Source: Spartobacteria bacterium (GTDB lineage Bacteria; Verrucomicrobiota; Verrucomicrobiia; Chthoniobacterales; UBA10450). From it: a DNA stretch of 64,000 nucleotides. The stretch's first letter is position 1; the number at the start of each line of letters is the position of its first letter. The notes beneath the pieces are model-generated. The model was given only the letters and a program-made list of their open reading frames with translations, searched no databases and was not told the DNA's origin. A program made the position numbers and the translations under genes. The stretch spans positions 62,001-126,000 of the forward strand of contig PNAA01000009.1 in the NCBI GenBank assembly GCA_003169975.1, read 5' to 3'. Shown here in pieces: positions 1 through 8,447 of the stretch.

Positions 1-534
1 GGCAAAATCCCAGCTTTCGAAATTCCCCTGGTCGGCCAGGTGATGGAGCGAGAGAACGGTGGCGAAGGGCAACCCCTGATCGCGCACCAGCACCGGCACA
101 AGCGCCGCGGTCCAATCGTGGCAATGGAGAATCTCCGGGGAGGGCGTCATCCGCCGGGCGAGCTCGACCGCGGCTTTGCTGAAAAATATGAAACGGGCGG
201 CGTTATCCGGGTAGGGCTCGCCGCGTTCCTGGTAAACCCCGGGGCGATCGTAGAGCTCGTTGCAGCGCACGAAAAAGATCTGGAGATCCTCGGCGGTGCG
301 GCCTTCGAGGAGATCGGCCGAGAGTTTTTTCTCGCCTAACGAGATCTCGAGGCTGACGCGCAACGGCTTCGTCTTGATCTTCTTGTTCTCGCGAATCTCG
401 CGGTAGTAGGGCATGGCGAGCGCCAGCTCGTGGCCGCGGGATTGCAGTTCGCGCGGCAGAGCGACGAGCACGTCCCCCAGGATGCCGGAACGGGCGAGCG
501 GCCAGCCTTCGCTGCTGATCATGAGGATCTTCAT
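1..534 (-). CDS. glgA: Glycogen (starch) synthase, N-terminal part
   Basis: The minus strand reads MKILMISSEGWPLARSGILG from the ATG at 532-534 and stays open to the window edge (178 codons; C-terminal two thirds missing). This is the N-terminal Rossmann domain of GT5 glycogen synthases, which transfer glucose from ADP-glucose to growing alpha-1,4-glucan in the cytoplasm. Family landmarks are the MKIL start, the SGxLGDV loop, ALPRELQSRGHE and ILHCHDWTAALVP. The usual KTGGL substrate loop reads RSGIL, so the lysine that normally contacts ADP-glucose is arginine and the second glycine is isoleucine. A divergent paralogue or altered kinetics is possible. Transcription diverges from the dockerin gene on the right. 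Confidence 0.88.
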   Translation of the reverse strand, partial: MKILMISSEGWPLARSGILGDVLVALPRELQSRGHELALAMPYYREIRENKKIKTKPLRVSLEISLGEKKLSADLLEGRTAEDLQIFFVRCNELYDRPGVYQERGEPYPDNAARFIFFSKAAVELARRMTPSPEILHCHDWTAALVPVLVRDQGLPFATVLSLHHLADQGNFESWDFA

Positions 535-857
535 CGGAGTAGACTAACCGCCGAGTTCACCGCGGCGCGGAGATTTTTCTGGAACAAAGACCCATCGTTT
601 ATTTTCCTTCCTCTCTGCATTCTCGGTTGTCCTCGGCGATTAATATTCCTTTTCACCACAATCGGTCGCGAACATGCGTATGTACAATGGAAGAAGCCGG
701 TCCAGCGCTTCCCGGGCGGCTCATTATGACAATACCATTAATACTGGATGACTTCTAAGTCTGGTTTGAGAATAGGCGTGACGCGCACCGCTTTCCTGTC
801 CTTTTTGAGCGCGGCAAGTTACCGGTGAACGCCCAGACCAAGGAATCCCAAAATAAA
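535..857. other. Divergent intergenic region between glgA and the first dockerin gene
   Basis: These 323 bp hold no convincing gene. The segment is AT-richer than its flanks (about 575-760), as expected for divergent promoters, but I cannot assign clear -35/-10 boxes. AAGGAA at 840-845 is a plausible ribosome binding site for the ATG at 858. Confidence 0.5.
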
Positions 858-3008
858 ATGAAAAACAGCAACAAGTTTAGATTCGTTAGTTTCCGCACAT
901 TCCTGGCGGCCGGTTTTTGTTCCGGCGCCGCGCTGCTCGTGTTGACCGCGCTGGGCGTCATCCCAATCACCGCGGCTATGGCGCAGGGAAGCAAGAATCC
1001 GTCGCTGCAAAAAGGTGCGCAACTAATCCCTTCGTATCACAACGATCTTTCGCGTCCTTTGCGCGACCTTGTCAAAGAATGGAAGCCTGACGCGCGCCAG
1101 CAGCGCGAGGCGGCCGAAAACCCGCACATCGCGAACGATCACGTCGATGGGCCCGATCCGGTGATCGAGAAATCATGGCTGAACAAGCTGGCGCCGCATA
1201 TCCCGGCCCCGATCCTAAATTTCGACGGCATCCCATTTCCTGGCGTCGGCTGCAGTTGCGCGCCGCCGGATACCGACGGCGCCGTGGGCAGTACGCAATT
1301 CCTTCAGATCGTCAATGAGGGTTTTCAGGTCTTCGACAAGGCCACCGGCAACTCTCTCCTGGGACCGTCGGGTATTGCCTCGGTCTGGACCGGCTTCGGC
1401 GGGGTGTGCCAGTCGAATGGCGATGGCGATCCCATCGCGCTCTACGACCAGCTGGCAAATCGCTGGATCATTAGCCAGTTTGCCGGGACCAGCGTCCCGA
1501 CCGACGAATGCGTTGCCGTTTCCCAGACGAGCGACGCCACCGGCGCATGGTTTCGCTATGGCTTTCATCTCGGCACCAATTTCTTCGATTATCCCAAGCT
1601 CGCGGTTTGGCCCGACGCCTACTACATGGCGATGAACGTCTTTAACACCGCGGGCACAAGTTTCCTCGGGCCTCAGGCCTTCGCGATGGACCGCACCAAC
1701 ATGCTTCTGGGTAACGCTGCCACCATTATTTCCATGCCGCTCCTGGGCTCTTCATTTCCGCCCATGCTGCCTGCGAACCTCGACGGATCCACCTTGCCGC
1801 CCGCCGGCGCGCCAAACTCCTTCGTCCTCTTTCCGAGCAGCGGCACCTATCGCGTCTATCATTTCTCGGTCGGCAGCCCTTTTGGCACTTCGCCGACCTT
1901 CACTCTCTTCCAGGCTCCGGCCGCGGCGGCCTTCACCCAACTCTGCACCGCGACGCGCGCTTGCGTGCCCCAGTTAGGCGGCACCGGAAGCAATGCCGTG
2001 GACGGGATCGGCGACCGCCTGATGCACCGTCTGGCTTATCGCAAATTCAGCGACGGCCACGAATCGTTAGTCGGCAACTTCACGGTTAGCGCGAGCAGCG
2101 TGGCCGGCATCCGCTGGTTTGAGTTGCGCGGCGTGACTAGCGGCCCGGTCACGGTTTTCCAGGAAAGCACCTACCAGCCGGATACGACCTGGCGCTGGAT
2201 GGGCAGCGCGGCCATGGATGGAGCCGGGAACCTCGCGATTGGCTTTAGCGCGTCCAGTGCCACGATCAATCCGCAAATCCGATACGCCGGTCGATTGGCG
2301 ACTGATCCACTCAACGCGTTGAGTCAGGGTGAAGCACACCTTTTCGACGGCACGGGCAGCCAGACCGGAACCGGCAACCGGTGGGGCGACTACAGCGCCC
2401 TCTCCATTGACCCGGTGGATGACAGCACTTTCTGGTACACCCAGGAATATTATGCCTCGACCGGGACGTTTAATTGGCGGACCCGCATCGGGACCTTCAA
2501 ATTCCCAACGACGCCCGCCTTGGCCTCGGTGGTTTCGCGGCTGACGCATGGCGGGGCAGGCACCTTTGACGTGAATATGCCGCTAACAGGGACGCCGGGG
2601 GTGGAAGACCGCCTCTCGAGCACCTATAACATCGTTCTTACCTTTACCAACGGCCCGATCACTTCGGGCACTGCGACGGTAAGCGCGGGCACGGGAACGG
2701 CGGGGAGTCCGACCTTTAGTGGCAACACCATGACCGTGCCGCTGACCGGAGTTGGCAACGCCCAAACGCTGACTTTGACGGTGAACAACGTCAACGGCCT
2801 GTTGCCCACAGCCAGCGTCAATCTCAGCTTCCTGATTGGCGACACCACGGCCGATGGGACGGTTAATGCCGGTGACATCGGCCAGACCAAATCCCAGTCG
2901 GGCAATGCCGTGACCGCTTCTAACTTCCGTGAAGACGTGACGGTCGACGGCAGCATCAACGCTGGTGACATCGGGCTCGTGAAATCAGAATCAGGCACCG
3001 GACTCTAA
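858..3008 (+). CDS. Secreted protein with dockerin-like C-terminal module
   Basis: A 716-residue protein. A GTG at 825 is in frame, but the ATG at 858 follows AAGGAA and opens directly into a signal peptide (MKNSNKF, hydrophobic stretch, AMAQG cleavage region). The central roughly 470 residues match no family I can name; they contain repeated W/Y-rich beta segments and paired cysteines (GVGCSCAPPDTDGAVG). From about 2515 to the stop it carries the module shared with the next three genes: a beta-rich domain starting VSRLTHGGAGTFDVNMPL, then two calcium-loop motifs DTTADGTVNAGD and DVTVDGSINAGD typical of type I dockerins. Role unknown; extracellular or cell-surface location inferred. Confidence 0.8.
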   Translation: MKNSNKFRFVSFRTFLAAGFCSGAALLVLTALGVIPITAAMAQGSKNPSLQKGAQLIPSYHNDLSRPLRDLVKEWKPDARQQREAAENPHIANDHVDGPDPVIEKSWLNKLAPHIPAPILNFDGIPFPGVGCSCAPPDTDGAVGSTQFLQIVNEGFQVFDKATGNSLLGPSGIASVWTGFGGVCQSNGDGDPIALYDQLANRWIISQFAGTSVPTDECVAVSQTSDATGAWFRYGFHLGTNFFDYPKLAVWPDAYYMAMNVFNTAGTSFLGPQAFAMDRTNMLLGNAATIISMPLLGSSFPPMLPANLDGSTLPPAGAPNSFVLFPSSGTYRVYHFSVGSPFGTSPTFTLFQAPAAAAFTQLCTATRACVPQLGGTGSNAVDGIGDRLMHRLAYRKFSDGHESLVGNFTVSASSVAGIRWFELRGVTSGPVTVFQESTYQPDTTWRWMGSAAMDGAGNLAIGFSASSATINPQIRYAGRLATDPLNALSQGEAHLFDGTGSQTGTGNRWGDYSALSIDPVDDSTFWYTQEYYASTGTFNWRTRIGTFKFPTTPALASVVSRLTHGGAGTFDVNMPLTGTPGVEDRLSSTYNIVLTFTNGPITSGTATVSAGTGTAGSPTFSGNTMTVPLTGVGNAQTLTLTVNNVNGLLPTASVNLSFLIGDTTADGTVNAGDIGQTKSQSGNAVTASNFREDVTVDGSINAGDIGLVKSESGTGL

Positions 3009-3039
3009 AAGTTCGCGATGGCTGCGGGATGTTGCTTCG

Positions 3040-3056
3040 GCTCCCTGCGAGGGAGC
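3040..3056 (+). terminator. Hairpin downstream of first dockerin gene
   Basis: GCTCCCT-GCG-AGGGAGC is a perfect 7-bp stem 31 bases after the stop codon. There is no T-run after it, so a terminator role is only plausible. Confidence 0.4.
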
Positions 3057-3269
3057 ATGGGGTGATCGGTCCGCGTGAAGTTCAGGTGATCTTCATAGCC
3101 GCTCATCTCCTTGCCGGGGGCGGTCAAGCTGGTGATCGCTGCGGAGAAATCTAGACGCTTATTTTTTAATCTTGGACGAAAAAACGTGACAGCCGATTTC
3201 CGCATCAATCGACGGAACAGCAAGTTCATATCCGGGTAAAAAAGGAGAACGGATCCAGGTAGCGCCTAA

Positions 3270-6200
3270 ATGAAGACAAAATCACACTCAAAATCCGGCT
3301 TTCTAAGACTACCCTCTCTTCTTGGATTGAGCTTATGCCTGGCTGGACTGACGCTGGCCGTCTTCGCCTTCGACCAGCCGGCCGAGCGCGCCAGGCAGGC
3401 GGAGAGCCCGCAGCGCGACATGCCGACGCTCCGTGAAAACACCCAGCGGGAAGCCGCCGATCTCGGACAACTGGAACAATACTGGAGCGATCGCTTGACC
3501 TATCCGACGGGTAACTTTGACCCAACGTGGGTGCGGCAGGCCGCGGCCCAACATGCGCTTTTGCCACAAGGCATCCCGGCGGGGCTGTTTCCAACGACCA
3601 AGGGAAATCAGCAAGGAACGGCGCTCAATACCACAAGCTTTACCGCCCTCGGTCCTAAGCCCGAGCGGATGACCGGCTGCAGCGGCTGCTATGACTACAC
3701 CACCACGGAGGGCCGCATCAACGATATCGTGTTTGATCCGACAACCACGACTAATGGCAGCATCGTGGCCTACGTCGCGAGTGACGGCGGTGGCGTCTGG
3801 AAAACCACCAACTGCTGCAGCTCCGCTACCACCTGGAGCGTGGTCACGGATGATCCTCTCATTTCCACGATCGCGATCGACACCCTGACGATCGATCCTA
3901 ACGATCATAACACAATCTACGCCGGCACCGGCGACTTGAACTACGGTTCCTTTTCCCTGGGCAGCCAGGGCATCTTGAAGTCGACCGATGGCGGCAATAG
4001 CTGGACAGTATTGGGCGCCGGCGTTTTCGGCATCGCCTACACCGAGCCACCGGGCCAATACCCACAATACAACGCAGTCGGGAAAGTGCGGGTCGATCCT
4101 AACAACAGTAACAATGTCGTGGCCGGAACGAAGCAGGGTCTCTATGTATCGAATGATGCAGGCATTTCCTGGACCCAGTGCGCCACGAACCCGTATACCA
4201 CGCAGCGTCAGGATATCACCGGGCTCGAGCTGTCCAACATCTCCGGGAGCACGCGCATCATCGCCGCCGTCGGCACGCGCGGCTTTCCCACGGCTGTCCA
4301 ATACGACCTCGGCCTGAACGGCGCGAACGGTATCTACAGCGCCACGATGCCGGCCAGCGGTTGCCCGACCTTTAGCTCGATCGCGAGCAACGCGAACGGC
4401 TTTGTTTTCGGCACCGCCGTGAGCGGCAGCCCCTACACGACGGGCGCGAATATGAATGCCGGCAGCGGCGTTCCTTGTAACTACCCGATAAGCGGTGGCA
4501 CCGCGACCTATTGCGGCGGCGCCAGCCCCACGGACGGCGGCGCCGACAACCTGGGCCGGATCGATATCGCCGTGGCGCCGAGCGATCCTAACACCATCTA
4601 TGCCCAGGTGGGCTCGATCGACTGGAACACCGCCAGCGGCTGTGGCACTACCAATGGCTGTCAGCTCGGCGCATGGGTCTCGACCAATGGCGGAAGCTCA
4701 TGGTCGTTCCTGGCTGGCTCGGCCGGCGGTTCACTCGCGGCCTGCGGGTCAGGGGCAGGCTCCGGCACCGCTGGGAGCGGCGATTATCCACAGAACTGGT
4801 ACGACCAGGGGATTAAGGTGGACCCGAATAATCCTGACCGCGCCTTCTTTGACACCTTCGAAGTCTGGCTGGTGAGCCGCACCGGCACCACCTGGTACGA
4901 CACGACCTGCGGCTACACCGGTGTAAGTCCCAAGCCGGTTCATGTGGACCAGCACGCGCTCGCTTTCCTGCCCGGTTCATCCGACATCCTAGTTGCCGGC
5001 AACGATGGGGGCATGCACGGAACGACCAACGCCAGCGCAGCAGTCTTAAACACAACCAGGCCTACCTGGTTCAACATGGACACCGGCCTGAATGCGATCG
5101 AGTTCTATTCCGGCGACATCAGCGGCAGCTTCGCCACTTCGGCGACCCCATCGGCGGTTGGCGGCGCGCAGGACAACGGCCCCAGCTCGGTCACCTTCGC
5201 CGGCACGCCGACCGGCCCCGTCCAATGGCAGATGGGTTTGGGCGGCGATGGGTTCTCCGGCCAGATTGACCCGGTTGGCACTGGAACCAGTCTCCGTTAC
5301 TGGGAGGGCAACAACAGCGGCGGCCTCAGCCGCTGCATCAGTAACTGCACGGCCGGCGGCGCCACCTGGACCAGTAAGAGGGGCGCCTGGACTGGCGACA
5401 CCCAGTCGTTCGTCCTGCCGATCAATCTTTTCCGCGGCGGCATCTCCGGCGGTGACGACTGTCCGCCAGCCGGAACCTCGGGAGGCTGCGGCCATCTCGT
5501 GGCCGGCACGACCAGAGTCTGGGAAACAATCACGGGTAACGCCGCCAGCACGGTGACTTGGTATGTGACTAACAATCCGACGACCCAAAACATGACCAAA
5601 CAGGCGCTGGGCAACCGTTCCTACATTAACCAGGTCAAGTATTCGCCCAAGTTCCAGAGCGTGGCGATCGTGGGCACGAACGATGGCAACGTCCAAATCG
5701 GATTCAATCTCGGCACCGGCACTCAGGCCCAGGCGACCTGGGTGGACGTGACCGGGGCCAATGTGATTCTGCCTAACCGCCCAATTCTCGGCATCGCGCT
5801 GGATCCATCGGTCTTGGGCGCGAACGTCCCGGTTGGATATGCGGCGGTGGGTGGTTTTAATGCCAATACGCCGACGACGCCCGGCCACCTTTTCCAGGTA
5901 GCCTGTGCCACCTCCTGCGGGTCGTTCACGTGGCTGGATAAGACGGGCAACCTCCCGGATATCCCGGTGGACTCAGTTATCGTTAACCCCAATTTCCCGC
6001 AACAGGTCTTCGCCGGCACCGACTGGGGCCTTTATTACACCGACGATATTACCGCGGCCGCTCCCGTTTGGGCCCGATTCGAGAACGGACTGCCGCACGC
6101 CATGGTCTGGGACATGCAGATCGATCGCGGCGCCACCACGCTCTCGGTCTGGACGCGCAGCCGCGGCGCTTATGTCTGGCCGCTGCCCACCGCCCCGCTG

Positions 6201-6695
6201 ATGGTGACCGGTGTTGTGTCCCGCATGACTCATGGCGGCGCCGGCACGTTCGACATCAATCTTCCGTCCGATGGCAGTGGAATCGAATGCCGGAGCGGCG
6301 GTGTGAATGGCGATTACACGCTGGTCTTTAGCTTCGTGAATTCCATGTCGTCCTGCGGCGTCGCCAATACCGGCTCGGTGAGCAGCGGGCCGAACCCGAA
6401 TCAGTGTACGGTCAATGTGACCGGCGTGCCCAATGCCCAATTCCTGACTGTGACTCTGACTGGCGCGATCGACTCGACCGGAGCCATCGGCGCCGCCTCC
6501 GGGACGATGGGCGTACTGATCGGCGACACCACGGCCGATGGCTCGGTCAATGCCGGCGACATCGGGCAGACCAAATCCCAGTCGGGCAACGCAGTCACCG
6601 CTTCCAACTTCCGCGAGGACGTGACGGTGGACGGCAGCATCAACGCCGGCGACATCGGGCTCGTGAAATCAAAATCGGGCACAGCGCTCCCCTAA
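3270..6695 (+). CDS. Secreted BNR/sortilin-type beta-propeller with dockerin-like tail
   Basis: A 1141-residue protein with a signal peptide (MKTKSHSKSGFLRLPSLLGL and following hydrophobic residues). Asp-box motifs recur (SDGGGVWKTT, STDGGNSWTV, SNDAGISWTQ, STNGGSSWSF), each in contexts such as TIDPNDHNTIYAGTG. This is typical of BNR/VPS10-like propellers found in sialidase-fold and glycoside hydrolase family 74-like proteins. No catalytic residues can be assigned from the sequence alone. The last roughly 160 residues are the shared module (VSRMTHGGAGTFDINLP, then DTTADGSVNAGD and DVTVDGSINAGD). It is the second of four co-oriented genes with that tail. Confidence 0.85.
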   Translation: MKTKSHSKSGFLRLPSLLGLSLCLAGLTLAVFAFDQPAERARQAESPQRDMPTLRENTQREAADLGQLEQYWSDRLTYPTGNFDPTWVRQAAAQHALLPQGIPAGLFPTTKGNQQGTALNTTSFTALGPKPERMTGCSGCYDYTTTEGRINDIVFDPTTTTNGSIVAYVASDGGGVWKTTNCCSSATTWSVVTDDPLISTIAIDTLTIDPNDHNTIYAGTGDLNYGSFSLGSQGILKSTDGGNSWTVLGAGVFGIAYTEPPGQYPQYNAVGKVRVDPNNSNNVVAGTKQGLYVSNDAGISWTQCATNPYTTQRQDITGLELSNISGSTRIIAAVGTRGFPTAVQYDLGLNGANGIYSATMPASGCPTFSSIASNANGFVFGTAVSGSPYTTGANMNAGSGVPCNYPISGGTATYCGGASPTDGGADNLGRIDIAVAPSDPNTIYAQVGSIDWNTASGCGTTNGCQLGAWVSTNGGSSWSFLAGSAGGSLAACGSGAGSGTAGSGDYPQNWYDQGIKVDPNNPDRAFFDTFEVWLVSRTGTTWYDTTCGYTGVSPKPVHVDQHALAFLPGSSDILVAGNDGGMHGTTNASAAVLNTTRPTWFNMDTGLNAIEFYSGDISGSFATSATPSAVGGAQDNGPSSVTFAGTPTGPVQWQMGLGGDGFSGQIDPVGTGTSLRYWEGNNSGGLSRCISNCTAGGATWTSKRGAWTGDTQSFVLPINLFRGGISGGDDCPPAGTSGGCGHLVAGTTRVWETITGNAASTVTWYVTNNPTTQNMTKQALGNRSYINQVKYSPKFQSVAIVGTNDGNVQIGFNLGTGTQAQATWVDVTGANVILPNRPILGIALDPSVLGANVPVGYAAVGGFNANTPTTPGHLFQVACATSCGSFTWLDKTGNLPDIPVDSVIVNPNFPQQVFAGTDWGLYYTDDITAAAPVWARFENGLPHAMVWDMQIDRGATTLSVWTRSRGAYVWPLPTAPLMVTGVVSRMTHGGAGTFDINLPSDGSGIECRSGGVNGDYTLVFSFVNSMSSCGVANTGSVSSGPNPNQCTVNVTGVPNAQFLTVTLTGAIDSTGAIGAASGTMGVLIGDTTADGSVNAGDIGQTKSQSGNAVTASNFREDVTVDGSINAGDIGLVKSKSGTALP

Positions 6696-6808
6696 CGAGC
6701 GGCCTGTTCGAATGGCAACTGTCAAAACACGTTCTTAAAGATTACGTTCATTGGCGGCAGTGCGCAGCAGGTTGACGCGCTGACGCCATTCGGAATTAGA
6801 TCGGGGAT

Positions 6809-8218
6809 ATGTTTTCGAAATTCCGCCTCATTGCGGCAGCCAGCCTCCTCGGACTCCTCGGGATTGCGCCCAGAGTCGCGGGCGCCGGGTTCAACTCAAG
6901 CAGCACGGTTTTCATAATCCTCATGGAAAACGAGAACTGGTCGAGCATCAAGGGCAGCGCTTCCGCGCCTTACATCAATAACACGCTTCTGCCGATCGCC
7001 TCCTATGCGGAGCAATATTACAACCCGCCCGGCAATCATCCGAGCTTGCCGAACTATCTCTGGCTCGAAGCCGGGACCAACTTCGGCATTCTGAACGATA
7101 ACCCGCCTTCGTCGAACCATCAGTCAACGACGAACCATTTCGTTACCTTCCTGAAAAACACCGGAATTTCATGGAAAACGTACCAGGAAAACATTACCGG
7201 AACGACTTGCCCGACGACAGACAGTTATCCCTACGCGGTGAGGCACAATCCCTTCGCCTATTTTGATGACATCGTGAACAACTACTGCGTTTCCGCCATG
7301 CGGCCGTTCACGGAACTGGCGGGCGACCTCGCCAATAACACCGTGTCGCACTATAACTTTATCACGCCAAATCTTTGCGACGACATGCACGACTCCTGCG
7401 CGCCGACGAACAATCCGATCAAGCAGGGCGACACCTGGCTTTCGCAAAATGTGCCGATGATCTTGCAATCGGCTGCCTATCAAAACAACGGGCTCCTGAT
7501 CATTACCTGGGATGAAGCGGTGACGGGCGATGGTCCGATCGGGATGATCGTGCTCTCACCACTGGCGAAGGGCGGCGGCTATCATAATTCACTTGGTTAC
7601 ACGCATAGCTCCACCTTGCGCACTTTTCAGAAAATATTTGGAGTGACACCTTTTCTGGGAGGCGCGGCAACCGGGCTGGATTTAAGCGATTTGTTCGTTC
7701 CCGGTGCGATCCCGAATGGCGATCCGCAGGTTGTCTCGAGACAGGTCCATGGCAGCGCCGGGACTTTCGACATCGACCTGGCTCTCGGCGACGAATGCCG
7801 CAGTGGCGGAGCGACCAATGCTTATCAGCTTGTTTTAACTTTCCCGAGCGCCGTCACTTTCAGCAGCGCATCCGTCACCTCCGGGACGGGAACAGTGAGC
7901 GGCACCAGCGGCAGCGGGACGGCTAGCGTTACCGTCAACCTCACAGGCGTAACCAATGCGCAAACAATCACCCTCACATTATCCGGTGTCAGCGACGGGA
8001 CCGGCACTACTGGTAACATTAGTGTGCCGATGGGCGTGCTAATCGGCGACACCACGGCCGATGGCTCGGTCAATGCCGGCGACATCGGTCAGACCAAATC
8101 CCAGTCGGGCAACGCGGTCACCGTTTCCAACTTTCGCGAGGACGTGACGGTCGACGGCAGCATCAACGCGGGCGACATCGGACTCGTGAAATCAAAATCC
8201 GGCACCGGCCTGCCTTAG
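6809..8218 (+). CDS. Secreted phosphoesterase (acid phosphatase/phospholipase C family) with dockerin-like tail
   Basis: A 469-residue protein with a signal peptide. Residues about 30-300 look like the PF04185 phosphoesterase family of the alkaline phosphatase superfamily. ILMENENW holds the first metal-binding acid/Asn pair, HPSLPNYLWL the likely nucleophile loop, NFITPNLCDDMHD and LLIITWDEA further metal ligands, and YTHSSTLRTF the final His region. It should hydrolyse phosphomonoesters or phosphodiesters outside the cell. After GAIPNGDPQVVSRQVHGSAG comes the shared tail with two dockerin-like calcium loops. A GGGGA lies only 2 bases before the ATG, too close to be a normal SD. Confidence 0.85.
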   Translation: MFSKFRLIAAASLLGLLGIAPRVAGAGFNSSSTVFIILMENENWSSIKGSASAPYINNTLLPIASYAEQYYNPPGNHPSLPNYLWLEAGTNFGILNDNPPSSNHQSTTNHFVTFLKNTGISWKTYQENITGTTCPTTDSYPYAVRHNPFAYFDDIVNNYCVSAMRPFTELAGDLANNTVSHYNFITPNLCDDMHDSCAPTNNPIKQGDTWLSQNVPMILQSAAYQNNGLLIITWDEAVTGDGPIGMIVLSPLAKGGGYHNSLGYTHSSTLRTFQKIFGVTPFLGGAATGLDLSDLFVPGAIPNGDPQVVSRQVHGSAGTFDIDLALGDECRSGGATNAYQLVLTFPSAVTFSSASVTSGTGTVSGTSGSGTASVTVNLTGVTNAQTITLTLSGVSDGTGTTGNISVPMGVLIGDTTADGSVNAGDIGQTKSQSGNAVTVSNFREDVTVDGSINAGDIGLVKSKSGTGLP

Positions 8219-8386
8219 AGCGTGTCATGACACTTGCGGAGCCTGCGTGGCCAGCAAAATTCGCGTCCTCTAGCCGTCGCCCTGTGGGCGACGCGGAGAG
8301 CGCGCTCCAAAAAGCTCGAGAGTGTTGCACGCCCGCGAACGCTTCGCACAGCGAAGCGGCTACAGCCTCATCCGTGGCCCGGCTCG
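8219..8386. repeat. Extragenic repeat G, copy 1
   Basis: About 165 bp starting right at the stop codon of the phosphoesterase gene and repeated after the next gene (10190-10369) at roughly 90% identity. It contains two palindromic parts: GTCGCCCTGTGGGCGAC, and CTTCGCACAGCGAAG followed by CGGCTAC. It looks like a REP/BIME-type extragenic element. The 8387-8447 remainder holds the SD for the next gene. Confidence 0.75.
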
Positions 8387-8447
8387 TGAAGTGCAGGACA
8401 CACACTAGAAGTCGTTGTTGGGTTCCTTCCATCGCGAGGGAGAAAAT

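Noticed and set aside
332-345. GCCTAAC/GTTAGGC heptamers elsewhere in the window, including inside coding regions
   Set aside because: Codon pairs for Pro-Asn and Leu-Gly often produce this heptamer here, so single heptamers were not taken as integron sites without gene-boundary fit.
3333-4301. 322-codon minus frame inside the BNR-propeller gene
   Set aside because: High-GC shadow; the plus frame has Asp-box repeats and a signal peptide.
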